Part shown: in pieces, positions 42,752 through 51,415 of the stretch
Layout: the number at the start of each line of letters is the position of its first letter
Position numbering within the stretch: position 1 is the stretch's first letter
Assembly: GCA_018266575.1 (NCBI GenBank)
Contig: JAFEAE010000012.1
Coordinates: forward strand, 1-64,000
Origin: Bacteroidota bacterium
GTDB lineage: Bacteria; Bacteroidota; Bacteroidia; Chitinophagales; Chitinophagaceae
Reading direction: 5' to 3'
DNA length: 64,000 nucleotides
Position numbers and translations under genes: made by a program
The notes under the pieces: generated by a model
The model's input: the letters and a program-made list of their open reading frames with translations, nothing else
Told to the model about the DNA's origin: nothing
Databases searched by the model: none

Positions 42752-44080
42752 TTATTTATTAGGTATGTTAACAGTAAATGAAGTTCCTTCATTCAATTTG
42801 CTTGTAAAAGATATTCGTCCGTTCATCAGCTCAAGATATTTCAGGATGATATGCAATCCCAGGCCTGTGCCTTGTATATTCACTGCATTTTTTCCGCGGA
42901 AAAAACGTTCAAATAAATGTTGCTGGTCTTCTTCCGAGATTCCGATCCCATTATCCTGAACAACTAATGTTAATCCTTTTTCCCCGGCCTCACAGGTCAC
43001 TTCTATCGGTTTATTCTCCCCGGAAAATTTAATGGCATTCTGAATAAGATTGGTAAGGATGTGCTTGAATAAAAGCCTATCAACGCACACATTGTTATTG
43101 CCAAGGTATTGTACGTTTAATTGTTGCCCGTGTTTCAGCAATAATTTCAGGTCGGCAATAATTACAGAGGTTTCGTTGAATATTTGTTCCGTATCCATTT
43201 CCTGTAAATCCACCCGCACGATCCCTTCTTCCAGTTTGCCGAGGGAAAGAAAATCTTCCAGGATACCTTTCATATCTGCTACGGCAGATTTAATGCGCTC
43301 AATATGTTTTTCCCTTTTCCCGGGTTCGTTTAAGTTATTGTATTTTTCCAGCAAATATGATGATGATAAAATCGTGCTTAACGGTGTCCGGAATTCATGC
43401 GAAGCTGTGGTTACAAACCGTGATTTCAATTCATTCAGTTCTTTTTCTTTCTCGAGGGCAAGGTTTAGTTCGTCTTTGGATTTTTCTAATTCAGTTAATG
43501 TTTCACGGAGCATTTTTGTACGGTAGTCCACTTTCTGTTCCAACTCTGAGTTGAGTTTTTTTATCTCAACAGTGATTTTTTCTAATTCTTTTTTTTGTTC
43601 AAGAACGATGACTTCATTCTTTTTACGCACCGTAATATCAATGATGAACGCGATGACAAATATCTCTTCATTGATCACGTAGTTGCTCAGGCTGATCTCC
43701 ACCGGGAATTCTGTACCATCTTTTCGCTGTGCAAATAAGTCGCGCCCTTCTCCCATCCTGCGCGGGTGAGGGTTTGTATAAAAATCTGTGCGATGATGAT
43801 GATGTGCTTTATGCAAATTACGGGGCACAAGCACATCAACAGTTTTGCCCAAAACTTCTTCCTTTGAATAACCGAATTGTTGTTCTGCATAATGATTGAA
43901 ATTAATAATATTCCCGTCTTTGTCTGTTACAACAATACCGATTGTGGCATAATCAAAAAGCGCCTGAAATTGCTGGCTGATTGTAGTCATGAATGTGAGA
44001 AAATTATTTGCGACAATGAATATCGCAATTAAAATTATCAAAATATAACCGAAAGTAATTAGACTGGATATTGCGGGCAT
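42752..44080 (-). CDS. PAS-domain sensor histidine kinase (FixL-like architecture)
   Basis: 442 residues. An N-terminal membrane helix (about 7-30) is followed by a PAS domain (about 38-150: IGIVVTDKDGNIINFN...GEGRDLFAQRKDGTEFPVEISL) and a coiled coil. The HisKA box has phospho-His228 (ASHEFRTPLS). The ATPase domain has NAIKFSG, DNGIGIS and GTGLGLHI. The PAS core resembles FixL, but the position of the FixL heme-binding His appears to be Arg (PHPRRMG), with a His two residues earlier, so heme binding is uncertain. It forms an operon with the receiver-CRP protein (4-bp gap). A TGAC-TTTT-ATCA dyad touches the start codon. Confidence 0.9.
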   Translation of the reverse strand: MPAISSLITFGYILIILIAIFIVANNFLTFMTTISQQFQALFDYATIGIVVTDKDGNIINFNHYAEQQFGYSKEEVLGKTVDVLVPRNLHKAHHHHRTDFYTNPHPRRMGEGRDLFAQRKDGTEFPVEISLSNYVINEEIFVIAFIIDITVRKKNEVIVLEQKKELEKITVEIKKLNSELEQKVDYRTKMLRETLTELEKSKDELNLALEKEKELNELKSRFVTTASHEFRTPLSTILSSSYLLEKYNNLNEPGKREKHIERIKSAVADMKGILEDFLSLGKLEEGIVRVDLQEMDTEQIFNETSVIIADLKLLLKHGQQLNVQYLGNNNVCVDRLLFKHILTNLIQNAIKFSGENKPIEVTCEAGEKGLTLVVQDNGIGISEEDQQHLFERFFRGKNAVNIQGTGLGLHIILKYLELMNGRISFTSKLNEGTSFTVNIPNK

Positions 44081-44091
44081 GACTTTTATCA
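44080..44091. promoter_or_regulatory. FNR/FixK-like dyad at the kinase start
   Basis: CATGACTTTTATCAGG fits the same ATGAY-N4-RTCA pattern as the other eight sites. It overlaps the first base of the ATG of the kinase gene (minus strand), a position suited to autorepression or, if the true start is internal (MTTISQQF, 90 bp downstream), to promoter control. Confidence 0.4.
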
Positions 44092-44278
44092 GGAAACAGG
44101 CTGAGAGTGGTCATCACCTTCGATTTGGCTACAACAACCGGTAAAACGACTACTTTTCTCCGCTGGCAATTGGTGAGTTTTGTACCCGGGGCAACAGTAA
44201 AAAAAGAATACGGGAAAGCTGCTTTCAAAAAAATATTTTATTTTTTTTGGAAATAAAAAAATAACCGCCATAACTTTG

Positions 44279-44293
44279 CCTAACGGTGTTAGG
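44279..44293. promoter_or_regulatory. TetR operator CCTAAC-GGT-GTTAGG
   Basis: A perfect 6-bp-arm dyad 31 bp upstream of the TetR-type gene start at 44324. The same dyad, differing only in the three-base centre, lies before the RND adaptor gene at 44949. A related half-palindrome TTAACACCATTAA follows at ~44299. An autoregulatory TetR site is the simplest reading. Confidence 0.75.
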
Positions 44294-44323
44294 AAAATTA
44301 ACACCATTAACAAGGAGTCGGCC

Positions 44324-44920
44324 ATGGCAAGTAAAGACAGGGTTTTACGGTTAAAAGAAGAAACGAGGAACAAGATCCTTGATGTATCCCTGCAGATCGT
44401 AAAGGAAGACGGGTGGCAGGCGCTTTCTATACGGAAGATAGCCGATGCGATTGATTACAGCGTACCCGTTGTATATGATTATTTCGAGAATAAGGAAGCT
44501 ATTTTGTTTGAAATATCAATGGATGGTTTCCGGTCGTTGCAGCAGAAATTGGAAAGCGTGGTAAAAAAATATGATGATCCGGAAGAACAGATCAGGGCAT
44601 TGGCTAATGCATACTGGCATTTTGCTTTTAAGAACAAAGAGTATTACCAGTTGATGTATGGCCTCGGAATGCCGTGCTGTGGTGCAGGAAAAATGAAACC
44701 CGAAGTAAATGCTTTCAACGACCTTGTTTATGATGCCATTTTACAAGTGATAGAAAAGAAAAAATCAAATCCTGATGAAGCCTGCTTTAAAACCCATGCT
44801 TTCTGGAGCGTGATCCACGGGCTGATCTCCATTATGATTATGCGTACTTCAGATATCACTTCCACCATGAATAAAAAAGTCATGGACGATACGGTTGCTG
44901 CTTTTATTAAAAATCTGTAA
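44324..44920 (+). CDS. TetR/AcrR family repressor of the RND pump
   Basis: The 198-residue protein has a typical N-terminal helix-turn-helix (about 10-55: RNKILDVSLQIVKEDGWQALSIRKIADAIDYSVPVVYDYFENKEAIL) and a ligand-binding C-terminal domain (WHFAFKNKEYYQLMYGLGMPCCG). ATG 44324 is preceded by AAGGAG seven bases upstream, a rare clear ribosome-binding site here; the upstream in-frame TTG is rejected. It is followed 85 bp downstream by the efflux adaptor. Identical CCTAAC-N3-GTTAGG dyads before both genes indicate that it controls itself and the pump. A Cys pair (GMPCCG) in the effector domain is a candidate sensor. Confidence 0.9.
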   Translation: MASKDRVLRLKEETRNKILDVSLQIVKEDGWQALSIRKIADAIDYSVPVVYDYFENKEAILFEISMDGFRSLQQKLESVVKKYDDPEEQIRALANAYWHFAFKNKEYYQLMYGLGMPCCGAGKMKPEVNAFNDLVYDAILQVIEKKKSNPDEACFKTHAFWSVIHGLISIMIMRTSDITSTMNKKVMDDTVAAFIKNL

Positions 44921-44948
44921 ACAAGAACGAATTTTTTTTGTTCCTGCT

Positions 44949-44963
44949 CCTAACGCTGTTAGG
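44949..44963. promoter_or_regulatory. TetR operator CCTAAC-GCT-GTTAGG
   Basis: A perfect dyad matching the one at 44279. It lies 42 bp upstream of the RND adaptor start at 45006 and just after the tetR stop. A degenerate half site (GATGTTAAG) follows. Confidence 0.75.
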
Positions 44964-45005
44964 TTTCCTATCGATGTTAAGTAATTATTAAGTATTAAAA
45001 TCAAA

Positions 45006-46199
45006 ATGATGAACACGAACAAACACTCAAAACTAACGGCGATGCTTATCCTGATTTTAGCGTCGCTTTTCATGGAGCTGGCATTGCAGGGATGTAACAC
45101 GGCGAGTTCTGCGCCGGTTGCTGAAATGCCTGCACAATCTTTACCGGTGATCAGCGTCAATGCATATCCTGTTACAACGTATAAAGAATTCACTGCCTCA
45201 CTCGAAGGAAACCGTGATATTGAAATACGTCCGCAGGTAGATGGTTATTTAGATAAGATCTTTGTGGATGAAGGCGCATCTGTGCACAAAGGGCAAATGC
45301 TTTTTCATATTGATGCACGGTCATATCAGGAGCAACTGAACAATGCAATTGCAAATCTGCAATCGGCAAAAGCTGCTTTGGAAAATGCATCGATCAATGT
45401 AGAGAAATTATCCCCGCTTGTGCAGAACAATGTGATATCAGATGTGCAATTGAAATCAGCCAAAGCTACTTATGATGCAGCAAAGGCAAATGTAGCACAG
45501 GCGCAGGCTGCGGTAGAAGCGGCAAAGATCAATCTCGGCTTTACGAATATCACAGCGCCTGCCGATGGTTTTATTGGTAAAATCCCATTAAAAACAGGAA
45601 GCCTTGTAGGAAGGACAACTGCGGATGCACTCACTGTTCTTTCTGAAACAAAAGAAATGCATGTGTATTTTTCGATGAGCGAAAATGATTTTCTGCAATT
45701 CAAAAAACAAATTGCGGGAAACAGTATCGATGAAAAAATAAAACATCTTCCACAGGTAGAGTTGGTATTACCAGATAAATCTGTATACAATCAAAAGGGC
45801 AAAGTAGAAATTGTACAAGGGCAATTTGATAAAGCAATTGGTACGATCAATTTCCGTGCAACATTTCCGAATGAACAAGGTTTGCTTCGCTCCGGAAATA
45901 CGGGAAAAATCCGTTTGCCGCAACAGGCTTCCACTTCTATTGTAGTTCCCCAGGAATCGACATTTGAAACACAGGATAAAATTTTTGTATTCACAGTGAA
46001 TGACAGCAGTAAAGTTGCAGGGCGATTGATCAATGTGTCGGGAAGGGCAGGAAATTATTATGTGGTTTCGAACGGGTTGAATGCCGGAGATAAAGTTGTG
46101 TATGCAGGATTAGGAAGATTGCAGGACGGTGTGAAGATAAACCCGCAAATAATTTCGATGGATAGCTTGATAAAGGTGAGCCCGTTGTCGGAACCATGA
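45006..46199 (+). CDS. RND efflux periplasmic adaptor (membrane fusion protein)
   Basis: The 397-residue lipoprotein has lipobox LALQGCNTASS. The barrel-sandwich motif is GNRDIEIRPQVDGYLDKIFVDEGASVHKGQMLFHID. The alpha-hairpin is AIANLQSAKAALENAS...KATYDAAKANVAQAQAAVEAAKINLGFTNITAPADGFIGKI, and beta-barrel and membrane-proximal domains follow. It links the inner-membrane transporter encoded next (46488) to the outer-membrane channel (49925). It belongs to the AcrA/MexA group. A TetR-type dyad lies upstream. A 288-bp repeat-bearing gap separates it from the transporter gene. Confidence 0.94.
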   Translation: MMNTNKHSKLTAMLILILASLFMELALQGCNTASSAPVAEMPAQSLPVISVNAYPVTTYKEFTASLEGNRDIEIRPQVDGYLDKIFVDEGASVHKGQMLFHIDARSYQEQLNNAIANLQSAKAALENASINVEKLSPLVQNNVISDVQLKSAKATYDAAKANVAQAQAAVEAAKINLGFTNITAPADGFIGKIPLKTGSLVGRTTADALTVLSETKEMHVYFSMSENDFLQFKKQIAGNSIDEKIKHLPQVELVLPDKSVYNQKGKVEIVQGQFDKAIGTINFRATFPNEQGLLRSGNTGKIRLPQQASTSIVVPQESTFETQDKIFVFTVNDSSKVAGRLINVSGRAGNYYVVSNGLNAGDKVVYAGLGRLQDGVKINPQIISMDSLIKVSPLSEP

Positions 46200-46308
46200 T
46201 GGTGAATAGTCAATGGTGAATTGTGAATGGATGATTGAAGGTTTGCGGAAGATGTTACAAAATCATAGTATTCAAAAAATCAATTTCAATCATAGTTCAA
46301 ACAATCGA

Positions 46309-46385
46309 TCAACAGAATTACAACTGTACAAGAGTGCGACGCAACGATGTTTAATTAAAGAACAAATGCTGGATACAAAAAATAA
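46309..46385 (+). repeat. Dispersed intergenic repeat, copy C
   Basis: ATCAACAGAATTACAACTG, then GTACAAGAGTGCGACGCAAC, then GATGTTTAATTAAAG and AAATGCTGGATACAAAAAAT. It lies in the gap between the adaptor and the RND transporter genes, in the direction of transcription. It is preceded by TGGTGAATAGTCAATGGTGA words that recur inverted at 49868-49918. Confidence 0.72.
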
Positions 46386-46487
46386 AAATGAAAAATTAGA
46401 AAGTAAAAAACAGTAAGCGCTTTTAGCTTTTGCCTTTTTAATTTTTACTTTCTAAAACGACTAACTAAAAAAATTTTTCTAAAAGAT

Positions 46488-49400
46488 ATGTTACGAAGAT
46501 TTATTGAGAGGCCGGTCCTCTCAACAGTGATCTCTATCATTTTACTGTTGCTGGGAATTATTTCGCTGACAACATTACCCATTCAACAGTTCCCCGATAT
46601 TGCACCGCCGACGGTTCAGGTGACCGCATCATATCCCGGTGCGAACGCAGAAGTGGTGGCAAGGTCCGTAGCCACCCCAATCGAAGAAGCGATCAACGGA
46701 GTGGAGAACATGACGTACATGACTTCTAATTCAAGCAACGACGGATCAATGACGCTGAACGTATACTTCCGGCAGGGGACCGATCCTGATATTGCTTCGG
46801 TGAACGTGCAGAACCGTGTGTCGAAAGCGATCAGCCAGATACCGCAGGAAGTAGTGCAGGCAGGCGTTTCCACACAGAAAGTGCAGAACAGCATTATCAT
46901 GTTCATCGCATTAGCGAGTAAGGATCCCCGTTATGATGAAGCATTTTTGCAGAACTATATTAAAATAAATCTTATCCCGCAATTGCAACGTATTCCGGGA
47001 GTCGGGCAGGCACAACCTTTTGGCACACGTGATTATTCTATGCGCATCTGGTTAAAGCCTGACCGGTTGACTGCGTATAATCTTTCTCCGCAGGATGTGA
47101 CGAATGCGATCAAAGACCAGAGCCTCGAAGCAGCGCCGGGAAGGTTGGGCCAAAGCAGCAAGCAGGTTTTTGAATATGTATTGAAGTACAAAGGAAAATT
47201 AAATCAGCCCGGTGATTATGAAAACATCATCATTAAAGCAAACACAAACGGATCAGCGATACGATTGAAAGATGTTGCAAGAGTTGAATTCGGCTCGTAT
47301 GCATATACGGCGAATAGTTTGCTAAATAATAAACCAACTTCCGGTGTTGCAATTTTTCAGGCGGCAGGTTCGAATGCAAATGATATTTTGACGGAAGCAA
47401 AAAAAGAAGTGGATGAATTCGCTTCGGCACTACCGAAAGGAGTTGAACCGGTGATCATGTACAATTCCAAAGAATTCCTTGATGCATCTATCGACCAGGT
47501 AAAGCATACATTGATCGAAGCCTTTATACTTGTGTTCATCGTTGTATTTATTTTCCTGCAGGATTTTCGTTCAACGCTTATCCCTGCAATTGCAGTGCCT
47601 GTGGCTATTGTAGGCACGTTCTTCTTCATGCGCTTATTTGGTTTCAGTATTAACCTGCTCACATTATTTGCATTGGTACTTGCGATCGGTATCGTGGTGG
47701 ATGATGCAATTGTTGTGGTTGAAGCCGTGCATTCAAAAATGGAACGATCAGGTTTGCCCGCGATGAATGCAACGATAGAATCCATGAGTGAAATTTCCGG
47801 CGCGATAGTTTCCATTACATTAATAATGGCCGCAGTATTCATCCCGGTTGGTTTTATGCAAGGCCCTGCCGGCGTGTTTTACAGGCAATTTGCATTTACG
47901 TTAGCAATTGCAATCCTGATTTCTGCATTGAACGCATTAACGTTAAGCCCTGCATTATGCGCTTTGTTTTTAAAAAATAATCATGCAGAGGGAAATCATA
48001 CAGAAAAGAAAAATTTTGGAACACGTTTCTTTGCTGCGTTCAACACAGGATTTAACGCGATGACGAAACGTTATATTCAATCCATACAATTCCTGATCAA
48101 AAGAAAATGGATAGCGATAGGAGGCCTGGTGGCAGTTACGCTTGTTACTTTCCTGATGACGAAAACTACTCCAACTGGTTTTATCCCGACAGAAGACCAG
48201 GGATTTTTATTGTATGCAGTGAATACACCTCCGGGAAGTTCGCTTGACAGGACACATAAAGCAATGCAGGAAATTGAAAACATTGTGAAAGATGAACCGA
48301 TCACTGCAAACCATTACCAGGTTGAAGGATTGAATTTTATTTCAAATGCAAATGCTTCTCCGTATGGTGCAGGATTTATAAGAATGAAACCACAAGGGCA
48401 GCGTGGTGCCGTTCAGGATCTTGATGCTATTTCTGCAGCGATGACGCAAAAAGTAGCTATGAAGGTGAAAGATGCCAATGCTTTTTTCTTTACGTTTCCA
48501 ACAATACAAGGCTTCGGTAACGTGAGCGGTTTTGAATTTATGCTGCAGGATAAGACGAGTGGCAGTATGGGAAAATTAGATTCCACCACGCATGCATTTA
48601 TCGGTGCGTTGATGCAGAAAAAAGAAATTGCGTATGCCTTCACCACATTTTCCGCAGGCAACCCGCAATATGAAATTGAAGTGGATAATGAAAAGGCGCG
48701 GCAGTTAGGCGTTAATGTCAGTGACTTGCTGCAAACATTGCAGGTGTATTACGGAAGCAGTTTCGTGAGCGACTTTAACCGCTTCGGAAAATATTACCGG
48801 GTAATGGCGCAGGCAGATGAAACCTATCGCACTAACCCGGAATCGCTGAATAATATCTATATAAAAAACGCACAATCGCAAATGGTTCCTGCAAATGCAT
48901 TGGTAACATTGAAACGTGTGTACGGCCCCGAAACAGTTACACGAAATAATTTATTCAATGCAGTAACTATAAATGGCGTGCCAAAACCTGGTTATAGCAC
49001 AGGCGATGCGATCAAAGCCATTGAACAAACCGCAAAAGAATCATTGCCCCGCGGATTTTCTTATGAATGGACTGGTATGACACGCGAAGAAAAAAATGCT
49101 GGCTCGCAGATCATCCTGATTTTTGTGATGAGCCTTGTGTTTGTTTACTTTTTATTATCTGCACAATATGAAAGTTATATTCTGCCGCTCGCTGTTATAC
49201 TCACTATTCCTCTCGGTGTTTTTGGTGTGATGTTATTCATCAACATGCTCGGCATTGATAATAATATTTATGTGCAGGTTTGCCTGATCATGCTTATCGG
49301 GTTGCTGGCAAAGAATGCGATCCTTATCGTTGAATACGCCGTGCAACGCAGAAAAGCCGGAATGGCATTGCTCGCATCGGCACTCGAAGCGTCGAAGTTG

Positions 49401-49670
49401 CGCTTGCGTCCGATCCTTATGACATCATTCGCATTCATTGTCGGCTTAATTCCATTGATGCGTGCAACAGGTGCTTCAGCACACGGCAACCGTTCTATCG
49501 GAACCGGCGCTGTCGGCGGAATGCTTACTGGTGTTTTACTCGGCGTGTTTGTGATCCCGGTGTTGTTCGTCATCTTCCAATACCTGCAGGAAAAAATCAG
49601 CAGGAAAAAAATCATTACTCAAGATCAAAATCAATCGTATGCAACTGAATATGCAACACTCAACTCATAA
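46488..49670 (+). CDS. RND multidrug efflux transporter, HAE-1 (AcrB/MexB) type
   Basis: The 1060-residue inner-membrane pump has the N-terminal MLRRFIERPVLSTVISIILLL helix and FPDIAPPTVQVTASYPGA. The helix-4 proton-relay pair is Asp405-Asp406 (IGIVVDDAIVVVEAV), with GFIPTEDQGFLLYAV and helix-10 LIGLLAKNAILIVEYA carrying the relay Lys. It exports hydrophobic and amphiphilic compounds using the proton gradient. It sits in an operon with the adaptor and the TolC-like channel, though both spacers are unusually long (288 and 254 bp) and carry dispersed repeats. Confidence 0.95.
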   Translation: MLRRFIERPVLSTVISIILLLLGIISLTTLPIQQFPDIAPPTVQVTASYPGANAEVVARSVATPIEEAINGVENMTYMTSNSSNDGSMTLNVYFRQGTDPDIASVNVQNRVSKAISQIPQEVVQAGVSTQKVQNSIIMFIALASKDPRYDEAFLQNYIKINLIPQLQRIPGVGQAQPFGTRDYSMRIWLKPDRLTAYNLSPQDVTNAIKDQSLEAAPGRLGQSSKQVFEYVLKYKGKLNQPGDYENIIIKANTNGSAIRLKDVARVEFGSYAYTANSLLNNKPTSGVAIFQAAGSNANDILTEAKKEVDEFASALPKGVEPVIMYNSKEFLDASIDQVKHTLIEAFILVFIVVFIFLQDFRSTLIPAIAVPVAIVGTFFFMRLFGFSINLLTLFALVLAIGIVVDDAIVVVEAVHSKMERSGLPAMNATIESMSEISGAIVSITLIMAAVFIPVGFMQGPAGVFYRQFAFTLAIAILISALNALTLSPALCALFLKNNHAEGNHTEKKNFGTRFFAAFNTGFNAMTKRYIQSIQFLIKRKWIAIGGLVAVTLVTFLMTKTTPTGFIPTEDQGFLLYAVNTPPGSSLDRTHKAMQEIENIVKDEPITANHYQVEGLNFISNANASPYGAGFIRMKPQGQRGAVQDLDAISAAMTQKVAMKVKDANAFFFTFPTIQGFGNVSGFEFMLQDKTSGSMGKLDSTTHAFIGALMQKKEIAYAFTTFSAGNPQYEIEVDNEKARQLGVNVSDLLQTLQVYYGSSFVSDFNRFGKYYRVMAQADETYRTNPESLNNIYIKNAQSQMVPANALVTLKRVYGPETVTRNNLFNAVTINGVPKPGYSTGDAIKAIEQTAKESLPRGFSYEWTGMTREEKNAGSQIILIFVMSLVFVYFLLSAQYESYILPLAVILTIPLGVFGVMLFINMLGIDNNIYVQVCLIMLIGLLAKNAILIVEYAVQRRKAGMALLASALEASKLRLRPILMTSFAFIVGLIPLMRATGASAHGNRSIGTGAVGGMLTGVLLGVFVIPVLFVIFQYLQEKISRKKIITQDQNQSYATEYATLNS

Positions 49671-49762
49671 TACTTCATCCATTTTTTCAAAAATATTTCA
49701 TTACCTGTTCGATAAATTTCGGGCAACTGATGATGGAATAGAAGATGGAGCTTATGCAGATT

Positions 49763-49837
49763 AAATCTTTTGTACCAGGCGGCGGTGCTACTATTAAACA
49801 TCGTTGCGTCGCACTCTTGTACTGAAGGAATTCTATG
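49763..49837 (-). repeat. Dispersed intergenic repeat, copy D
   Basis: Read on the minus strand: TCCATAGAATTCCTTCAGTA, core CAAGAGTGCGACGCAACGATG-type, then TTTAATAGTAGCACCG and GCCTGGTACAAAAGATTT. The core matches copy C over more than 20 bases but in inverted orientation, so copies C and D bracket the RND transporter gene head to head. It is the only copy opposing the gene upstream of it. Confidence 0.72.
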
Positions 49838-49924
49838 GAGCGATAAGTGTTAATGGTGAATCGTCAATTGTCAATTCACTGTTAACCATTGACCATTCAC
49901 AACTCACCATTCACAATAATAATT

Positions 49925-51331
49925 ATGAACTACTTAAAATACACCACACTAATCTCATTGATCTTTTTCAGTGCATGCACTGTTTCAAAAGATATAGAGA
50001 AACCACAATCCGTATTACCGGCAAGTTTCAGGGATGCAGCAATTGCGGATACAGCAAGCATTGCAGATATTGGATGGAAACAATTTTTTACTGATGCATC
50101 CCTGCAAAAACTGATCGACAGCGCCATCGTAAATAATTACGATATGCAATACGCGGTGAAGAATATCGAAGCAGCGCAATTGGTTTTGAAGCAAACAAAA
50201 TTTGCTTACCTGCCAGATGTTAACTTCAACCTAACGGGCAGCATTAACCGCCCTTCCGACAATAGTTTGAACGGGATCAGCCTTTCGCAGTTTCTCGGCA
50301 AATCGTATATCGAAGATTATTCTGCCAACATCAGTTTATCATGGGAAGCAGATATCTGGGGAAAAATAAAACAACAAAAGAAAATCGCATTATCACAATA
50401 CCTGCAAACAGCAGAAGCACGAAAAGCAATACAGACAAATATTGTAGCAAATATTGCGCAGTCATACTATAATCTCCTGATGCTTGATGAGCAATTGCGC
50501 ATTGCTAAGAAAAATGTGTTATTAAATGATAGTACGCTTCAGATCATCAAACTGCAATATACAGCCGGGCAACAAACTGCATTGGCAATCCAGCAGGCGG
50601 ATGCGCAACGGTTGGTAGCAGCACAACTCGTTCCGCAATTTGAACAGGAAATTGTTATCCGGGAAAATACGTTGAGTATTCTTACCGGAGTACTTCCTGC
50701 AACAATACAAAGAACGGTTTCCCTGGATGCTCTTACTATTCCCGAAGACTCACGTACAGGCATACCCGCAGAAATGCTGAACAGGCGCCCGGATGTAAAA
50801 AGCTATGAACTGGCTGTTGATATTTCCAATGCCCAGGTAGGAATTGCGAAAGCAAATATGTACCCATCATTGAGCATTACGGCACAAGGAGGCATCAATT
50901 CTTTTAAAGCAAGCAACTGGTTCAATATCCCTGCTTCCTTGTTTGGTGCGGTTGCAGGCGGGATAACACAACCTATATTCCAGCGTAAACAACTGCAAAC
51001 ACAATATGAACTTGCCAAAGTGAACCGCGAAAAAGCAGTGATCAGTTTCCGCGGCTCGGTATTAAATGCAGTAGGCGAGGTGTCTGATGCATTAGTGAAA
51101 ATTGAAAAACTGAAGCAACAACAATCCATTGCAGCAGCACGGGTAAACACATTGCACCAGGCAATCAGCAATGCAGATCAGCTTTTTAAAAATGGTTTGG
51201 CAACATATCTCGAAGTCATCACTGCACAAAGCAATTCATTGGAAGGAGAACTAGAACTCGCTTCCTTGAAACAGGCGCAACTTAGCGCTAACATTGAATT
51301 GTACAGGTCGCTGGGTGGGGGATGGAGATGA
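49925..51331 (+). CDS. TolC-like outer-membrane efflux lipoprotein
   Basis: The 468-residue protein starts at ATG 49925; the longer frame at 49889 begins in AT-rich spacer. Its lipoprotein signal is LISLIFFSACTVSK. Two OEP repeats are present: YAVKNIEAAQLVLKQTKFAYLPDVNFNLTGS and AVDISNAQVGIAKANMYPSLSITAQGGI, with conserved ALAIQQADAQRLVAAQLVPQ and AEMLNRRPDVKSYE. It forms the outer-membrane tunnel of the RND pump encoded upstream (NodT/CusC-type lipoprotein group). Confidence 0.93.
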   Translation: MNYLKYTTLISLIFFSACTVSKDIEKPQSVLPASFRDAAIADTASIADIGWKQFFTDASLQKLIDSAIVNNYDMQYAVKNIEAAQLVLKQTKFAYLPDVNFNLTGSINRPSDNSLNGISLSQFLGKSYIEDYSANISLSWEADIWGKIKQQKKIALSQYLQTAEARKAIQTNIVANIAQSYYNLLMLDEQLRIAKKNVLLNDSTLQIIKLQYTAGQQTALAIQQADAQRLVAAQLVPQFEQEIVIRENTLSILTGVLPATIQRTVSLDALTIPEDSRTGIPAEMLNRRPDVKSYELAVDISNAQVGIAKANMYPSLSITAQGGINSFKASNWFNIPASLFGAVAGGITQPIFQRKQLQTQYELAKVNREKAVISFRGSVLNAVGEVSDALVKIEKLKQQQSIAAARVNTLHQAISNADQLFKNGLATYLEVITAQSNSLEGELELASLKQAQLSANIELYRSLGGGWR

Positions 51332-51415
51332 GCTATGAGAATGTATAGCCTTGTAAGGTATCAACATTCGTGTAATTCGAAAAAATTCGTGCAATAACAA
51401 ATTAAATATACAAAA

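Noticed and set aside
42752..44080. Kinase as a true heme-based FixL oxygen sensor
   Set aside because: The PAS domain resembles FixL, but by eye alignment the proximal heme His position is Arg (PHPRRMG), so heme binding is not claimed; only architecture is FixL-like.
49804..50094. 96-residue ORF overlapping the start of the TolC-like gene
   Set aside because: Out of frame with the clear lipoprotein signal and OEP domain of the TolC-like gene; begins inside dispersed repeat copy D.
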